From Euplotes aediculatus (taxonomy: Eukaryota > Ciliophora > Spirotrichea > Euplotida > Euplotidae): 26,125 bases of DNA. The notes below the pieces were generated by a model. It made no database searches, was not told the DNA's origin, and saw only the letters and a program-made list of their open reading frames with translations. The position numbers and the translations under genes are program-made. Shown piece after piece: positions 22,568 to 26,125 of this stretch; within the stretch, counting starts at the first letter, position 1; the number at the start of each line of letters is the position of its first letter. The stretch spans positions 1 to 26,125 of the forward strand of contig JAQGFW010013712.1 in assembly GCA_030463445.1 (NCBI GenBank). Reading direction: 5' to 3'.

Positions 22568-25465
22568 ATGGGCTTCTGGTTTTTCCGAAAGAAATCTACC
22601 TGGGTGCTGGCCGGACTGGCGATCTCCATCGCACTCTTCAGCAGATGTGGTTCCGATGCCACTGAAGCAATACCGGATATCGTTGATTTCAACTATCATG
22701 TGAAACCCATTCTCGTTCAGAAATGTTATCTCTGTCACGGTCCGGATGAAAGCAGCCGCAAAGCAAACCTCCGGCTCGATACCTATGAAGGTGCAACGGC
22801 ACTTTTAAAAAGTGGAGGTCGTGCCATTGATCCCGGTCATGCAGCCAAGAGCCTGGTAGTGGAGCGGATTTTTCATAAAGATCCCGGCCAGGTTATGCCC
22901 ACCCCCGAATCCAACCTGAAATTAACTACGCAGGAAATGGCGATCCTGGAGAAGTGGATCGGGCAGGGTGCCACTTATGATCCGCACTGGGCCTTTATTC
23001 CCCCTGACAGCAGCCTGCTGGAAAAAAAGTATAAAACAAATGCCATTGATTATTTCATTCAGAAAGAGCTGGATGAACGGGGTATTAAATCCGCTCCGCG
23101 CGCCAATCCCGAATCTCTTCTGCGCAGGGTATCTTTTCTTTTAACCGGCCTGCCACCTACCGAAAAAGAACAGCAGCTCTTTTTGTCAGCCACTAACGAT
23201 GATGGATATGTGAAGATGGTGGATTATTATCTGCAGTCCCCCCGTTTCGGAGAAAGATGGGCAAGGCACTGGATGGATATTGCACGGTATGCAGAAACAC
23301 GCGGACATGAATTTGATTATCCCATTCAGAATGCCTGGCGCTACCGGGATTACCTGATCCGGGCATTTAATGATGATATTCCTTACGATCAACTCGTGCG
23401 GGAACAACTGGCTGGTGATTTATTGGAATCACCCAGGAAGGGGCCCGGGAATGAAAATGAATCCATATTGGGAACCACCTTTCTTACCATGACAGAAGGT
23501 ACCCATAGTCCGGTTGATATCCGAAAAGATGAAGCGGATCGAATCGATAACATGATTGATGTAACCGGCAAAGCATTCCTGGGACTCACCATCAGCTGTG
23601 CCCGTTGCCACGATCACAAGTTTGATCCGATTTCAGCAAAAGATTATTATTCTTTTTATGGCGTAATGGAAGGAACACGTTTTAGTCCCCAACCAGTTAA
23701 CCAGTCCTCAAAAGCACAAACTCTCCAAAGTCTGCAACAAATCCAGGACCAAGTAAGGCAATGGGCACACCAGGAGTTAAGGGAATCGGGTACAACTAAC
23801 CTGCTATTGCAAACGCAAAACCAGCAGCCGGCATTTACTTCAGATTCCGGCTACCAGGTGTTGGGTAATTTTTCCGGTACCGGTCTGGATGCATGGAAAG
23901 CAGACGGGCCAGCCTTTGGTAATTCAACCACCCTTGGAGATCCGGTATTTAATGATCAGTTTCAGTTGATCGGATTGCGGGAAGGCATGGCAACCAGCAG
24001 GAAAACATCGACTGGCATTTATGGAGCCCTTCGTTCTCCTGATTTTATTATATCCACCAATTTTATTGGGATGGAAGCTGCCGGCAGATCATCCGTAATC
24101 CGGATTGTGATCGATAATTTTCAATTGATTCGCTGGCCGATTTATGGAAATATCGAACAACAGGTAAACGATACCAAATGGAAGCAATATGTATTTGATG
24201 TAGGACAATGGAAAGGACATAAGGCTTATATTGAACTGATGCCGGGTGTATATGAAAATCATGTTTTCATACAGCGCCCTGATTCGTATGTGGATGCCCG
24301 TTATGCTATCGCGTACAATCAAAAATGGATAGCGCCCGTCAATAAGGGACAGGCAGTTTCCGCATTGAACCGGCAGCTCAAAAAGAGAAACGCAGCGCCT
24401 TCTGTTCAATCGCTGCTGGAGCAGGAATCTCAACTCCGGCTTCAATTGCGCGATTCCCTTCAATTCTTCTATGGCGTTACCGATGGTTTTGGAAAAAACA
24501 GTCCGGTTTTTGTTCGTGGCAATCACCAGGAATTATCTTCTGAAAAAGTGCCGCGTACCTTTCTGGCGGCCCTGGGTACCCGAACCAACAATTTGGATGT
24601 ACCGGGCAGTGGACGTCTTCAGCTCGCAGAAGCCCTGCTGGAAGAAAATAATCCGCTTACCACCCGTGTACTGGTCAACAGGATCTGGCATCATCTCTTT
24701 GGAAAAGGAATTGTGGAAACCGTTGACAATTTCGGATTACAAGGGAAGCTGCCATCACATCCCGCTTTACTGGATTACCTGAGTCTGTCGTTTACACAGC
24801 ATAATTATTCTATTAAAGAACTGATCCGGACAATAGTGTTATCGGAAACCTTTCAACGTTCCACTATACCGGTGGCGGGTAGTAAGGAAAAAGATCCGGC
24901 GGCTACCTGGCGCTCTCATTATCCCTTGCGGCGATTGGAAGCTGAAGCTATCCGTGATGCTATGCTGGCGGTATCCGGCACATTGGATACAACGATGTAT
25001 GGTGCACCTGTTCCGCAACATATCACTTCCTTCATGAATGGAAGAGGTAAGCCTGGTGAATCCGGTCCGCTTGATGGTGCCGGCAGGAGAAGTATTTACC
25101 TGGAAGTGCGCAGAAATTTTCTGGATCCCCTGCTGACAAGTTTTGATCGTCCAATGCCGTTCACCAGTTTTGGCAAGCGCGAAGTGACCAATGTTCCGGC
25201 TCAGTCACTTATTCTGCTGAATGATCCTTTTGTAATGCAGGAAGCAACCAGGCTGGCAGAACGACTGGAGAGCAGAGGGCTGAAAACTAACGAAGAAAAA
25301 ATTCAATCGCTGTACAGGAATTGTTTTGGAAGAGCAGCCACTAAAGAAGAAATACAGGAAGCAGTGTCACTATTAACCAGTCTAACGCAAAAGAATAGCC
25401 GAACAGTATGGAAGGATTTTGTGCATACCATTTTTAACCTCAAAGAATTTATTTATCTCAATTGA
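22568..25465 (+). CDS. Cytochrome-domain DUF1549/DUF1553 (PSCyt1/PSCyt2/PSD1) protein
   Basis: The 965-aa exported protein begins with a basic stretch and a hydrophobic helix (about 11-26). Cys27 follows it, but the lipobox FSRC is poor. The N-terminal PSCyt1 domain has the c-type heme motif CYLCH (53-57) with a candidate axial Met110 in VMPTPESN. The DUF1549 domain follows, with RRVSFLLTGLPPT (about 186-198), SPRFGERWARHWMDIARYAET (224-244) and a second CxxCH (CARCHDHKFDP, 344-354). A middle region of about 150 residues looks like a carbohydrate-binding or jelly-roll insert. The C-terminal DUF1553 domain has NRIWHHLFGKGIVETVDNFG and FDRPMPFTSFGKREVTNVPA. These proteins are abundant in Planctomycetes and Verrucomicrobia and occur in some Bacteroidota, nearly always paired with a DUF1501 protein. 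They are thought to act in periplasmic polymer degradation, but no reaction is established. Confidence 0.92.
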   Translation: MGFWFFRKKSTWVLAGLAISIALFSRCGSDATEAIPDIVDFNYHVKPILVQKCYLCHGPDESSRKANLRLDTYEGATALLKSGGRAIDPGHAAKSLVVERIFHKDPGQVMPTPESNLKLTTQEMAILEKWIGQGATYDPHWAFIPPDSSLLEKKYKTNAIDYFIQKELDERGIKSAPRANPESLLRRVSFLLTGLPPTEKEQQLFLSATNDDGYVKMVDYYLQSPRFGERWARHWMDIARYAETRGHEFDYPIQNAWRYRDYLIRAFNDDIPYDQLVREQLAGDLLESPRKGPGNENESILGTTFLTMTEGTHSPVDIRKDEADRIDNMIDVTGKAFLGLTISCARCHDHKFDPISAKDYYSFYGVMEGTRFSPQPVNQSSKAQTLQSLQQIQDQVRQWAHQELRESGTTNLLLQTQNQQPAFTSDSGYQVLGNFSGTGLDAWKADGPAFGNSTTLGDPVFNDQFQLIGLREGMATSRKTSTGIYGALRSPDFIISTNFIGMEAAGRSSVIRIVIDNFQLIRWPIYGNIEQQVNDTKWKQYVFDVGQWKGHKAYIELMPGVYENHVFIQRPDSYVDARYAIAYNQKWIAPVNKGQAVSALNRQLKKRNAAPSVQSLLEQESQLRLQLRDSLQFFYGVTDGFGKNSPVFVRGNHQELSSEKVPRTFLAALGTRTNNLDVPGSGRLQLAEALLEENNPLTTRVLVNRIWHHLFGKGIVETVDNFGLQGKLPSHPALLDYLSLSFTQHNYSIKELIRTIVLSETFQRSTIPVAGSKEKDPAATWRSHYPLRRLEAEAIRDAMLAVSGTLDTTMYGAPVPQHITSFMNGRGKPGESGPLDGAGRRSIYLEVRRNFLDPLLTSFDRPMPFTSFGKREVTNVPAQSLILLNDPFVMQEATRLAERLESRGLKTNEEKIQSLYRNCFGRAATKEEIQEAVSLLTSLTQKNSRTVWKDFVHTIFNLKEFIYLN

Positions 25466-25466
25466 T

Positions 25467-26125
25467 ATGAGTCAGTTTCAACGACCATTAAGTCGCCGCG
25501 AAATGCTGGGCATCTGCAAATGCGGATTCGGTTCTCTTGCCATGTTGAGCATGTTTGGGAGCCTGTTGCCTTCCTGTTCAGGGGTAGATGCAGGAAAAAA
25601 TCAGTTACTGGATCAGTTGGGAGCAGGCCCGATTCCGCCCGGTTTTGTGCCAAGAGCAAAAAATATAATTTTCCTCTATATGGATGGCGGGATTTCACAG
25701 GTGGATTCTTTTGATCCTAAACCAAGGTTGGCAAAGGAAAACGGAGAAGACCCGGCCAAAAAATTTAAAATGGATGCCACCCAGTTTGGCGATACAGGCA
25801 AGATTCTGAAAAGTCCCTGGCAGTTTAACCGATATGGAGAATCAGGTATGGAAATCAGTGAGCTGTTTCCGTATATCGGAACTTGTGCTGATGAAATTGC
25901 ACTGGTACGGTCTATGGTTTCCAATTTTCCTGAACATACCAACGCGAATTATTTTCTGCATACCGGAAGTGGACTTCAGGGCCGGCCGAGCATGGGAGCC
26001 TGGGTCAATTATGGACTGGGCTCGGAGAATAGCAGTCTTCCGGGATATGTAGTACTGGATGGCGGCTTGATTCCACCAGGCGGACTGGATAATTTCAAAA
26101 ACGGATTTTTACCGGCTGCTTACCA
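25467..26125 (+). CDS. DUF1501 protein (sulfatase-like fold), 3' partial
   Basis: The ATG at 25467 lies 1 bp after the stop of the DUF1549/DUF1553 gene and opens a frame that runs off the window end (219 codons seen). The N-terminus has a clear twin-arginine signal, LSRREMLGICKCGFGSLAM, followed by a hydrophobic stretch and LPSCSG, so export is by Tat, possibly with lipid attachment. The mature part shows the DUF1501 / alkaline-phosphatase-like start AKNIIFLYMDGGISQVDSFD (metal Asp in YMDGG), then ISELFPYIGTCADEIALVRS and NFPEHTNANYFLHTG. The pair with the preceding gene is the standard one for these families and implies joint function in the periplasm. The catalytic details lie mostly beyond the window. 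Confidence 0.93.
   Translation, partial: MSQFQRPLSRREMLGICKCGFGSLAMLSMFGSLLPSCSGVDAGKNQLLDQLGAGPIPPGFVPRAKNIIFLYMDGGISQVDSFDPKPRLAKENGEDPAKKFKMDATQFGDTGKILKSPWQFNRYGESGMEISELFPYIGTCADEIALVRSMVSNFPEHTNANYFLHTGSGLQGRPSMGAWVNYGLGSENSSLPGYVVLDGGLIPPGGLDNFKNGFLPAAY

Overview
The window looks like chromosomal DNA of a Bacteroidota species, most likely in or near the Chitinophagaceae. This rests on the protein families present: a TonB-dependent receptor with a carboxypeptidase-like N-terminal domain, an ABC permease/M1 peptidase fusion, a DUF1549/DUF1553 plus DUF1501 pair, and exported ankyrin proteins. Signal peptides end in 'AQ', start codons sit in A/T-rich leaders with weak or no Shine-Dalgarno sequence, and a few TAnnTTTG-like -7 elements occur. 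No 16S or other marker gene is present, so the family-level guess is inference. I found no rRNA, tRNA, CRISPR array, phage, transposase or virus-like element. The DNA is densely packed, and no stretch without a gene exceeds about 250 bp.

Layout. Positions 2-1246 (+) hold the 3' part of a serine hydrolase with a C-terminal membrane domain. Positions 6332-1229 (-) are a tight four-gene operon: exported ankyrin protein, DUF2271 protein, PepSY-TM/flavodoxin/FAD reductase fusion, and ApbE flavin transferase. Positions 7330-6416 (-) encode a pirin. Positions 11440-7375 (-) encode an ABC ATPase and a giant permease fused to an M1 peptidase. Positions 12249-11518 (-) encode a DUF2975 membrane protein and a small HTH regulator, divergent from an AraC-family regulator (12368-13216, +). 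A cytosine-deaminase-like amidohydrolase and a second exported ankyrin protein follow (13293-15188, +). A small basic protein of unknown function (15561-15205, -) diverges from a secreted M28 peptidase (15811-17361, +). The peptidase is followed by a penicillin-binding-protein-like serine hydrolase (17410-18549, +), which converges on a TonB-dependent receptor (21095-18546, -). The last block (21287 to the window end, +) is a D-threonine-aldolase-like enzyme, a large cytochrome-domain DUF1549/DUF1553 protein and the start of a DUF1501 protein.

How the genes may work together. The strongest candidate for an under-described system is the 6332-1229 operon. A membrane flavoreductase could carry electrons from cytoplasmic NAD(P)H across the inner membrane. 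ApbE could attach FMN to a partner, and the small exported DUF2271 protein carries an ApbE-like target motif (SAITGAS). The ankyrin protein encoded first in the operon could be an assembly or protection factor. A second exported ankyrin gene directly follows a putatively exported deaminase, so the pairing of a periplasmic ankyrin with an exported enzyme occurs twice in this window.

Non-coding structure also stands out. There is a perfect 14-bp inverted repeat between the DUF2975/HTH operon and the AraC gene. Four tandem 11-bp A-tract repeats lie upstream of the M28 gene. Seven tandem 7-bp repeats bridge the M28 stop codon and the next start. An inverted repeat overlaps the predicted promoter of the TonB receptor.
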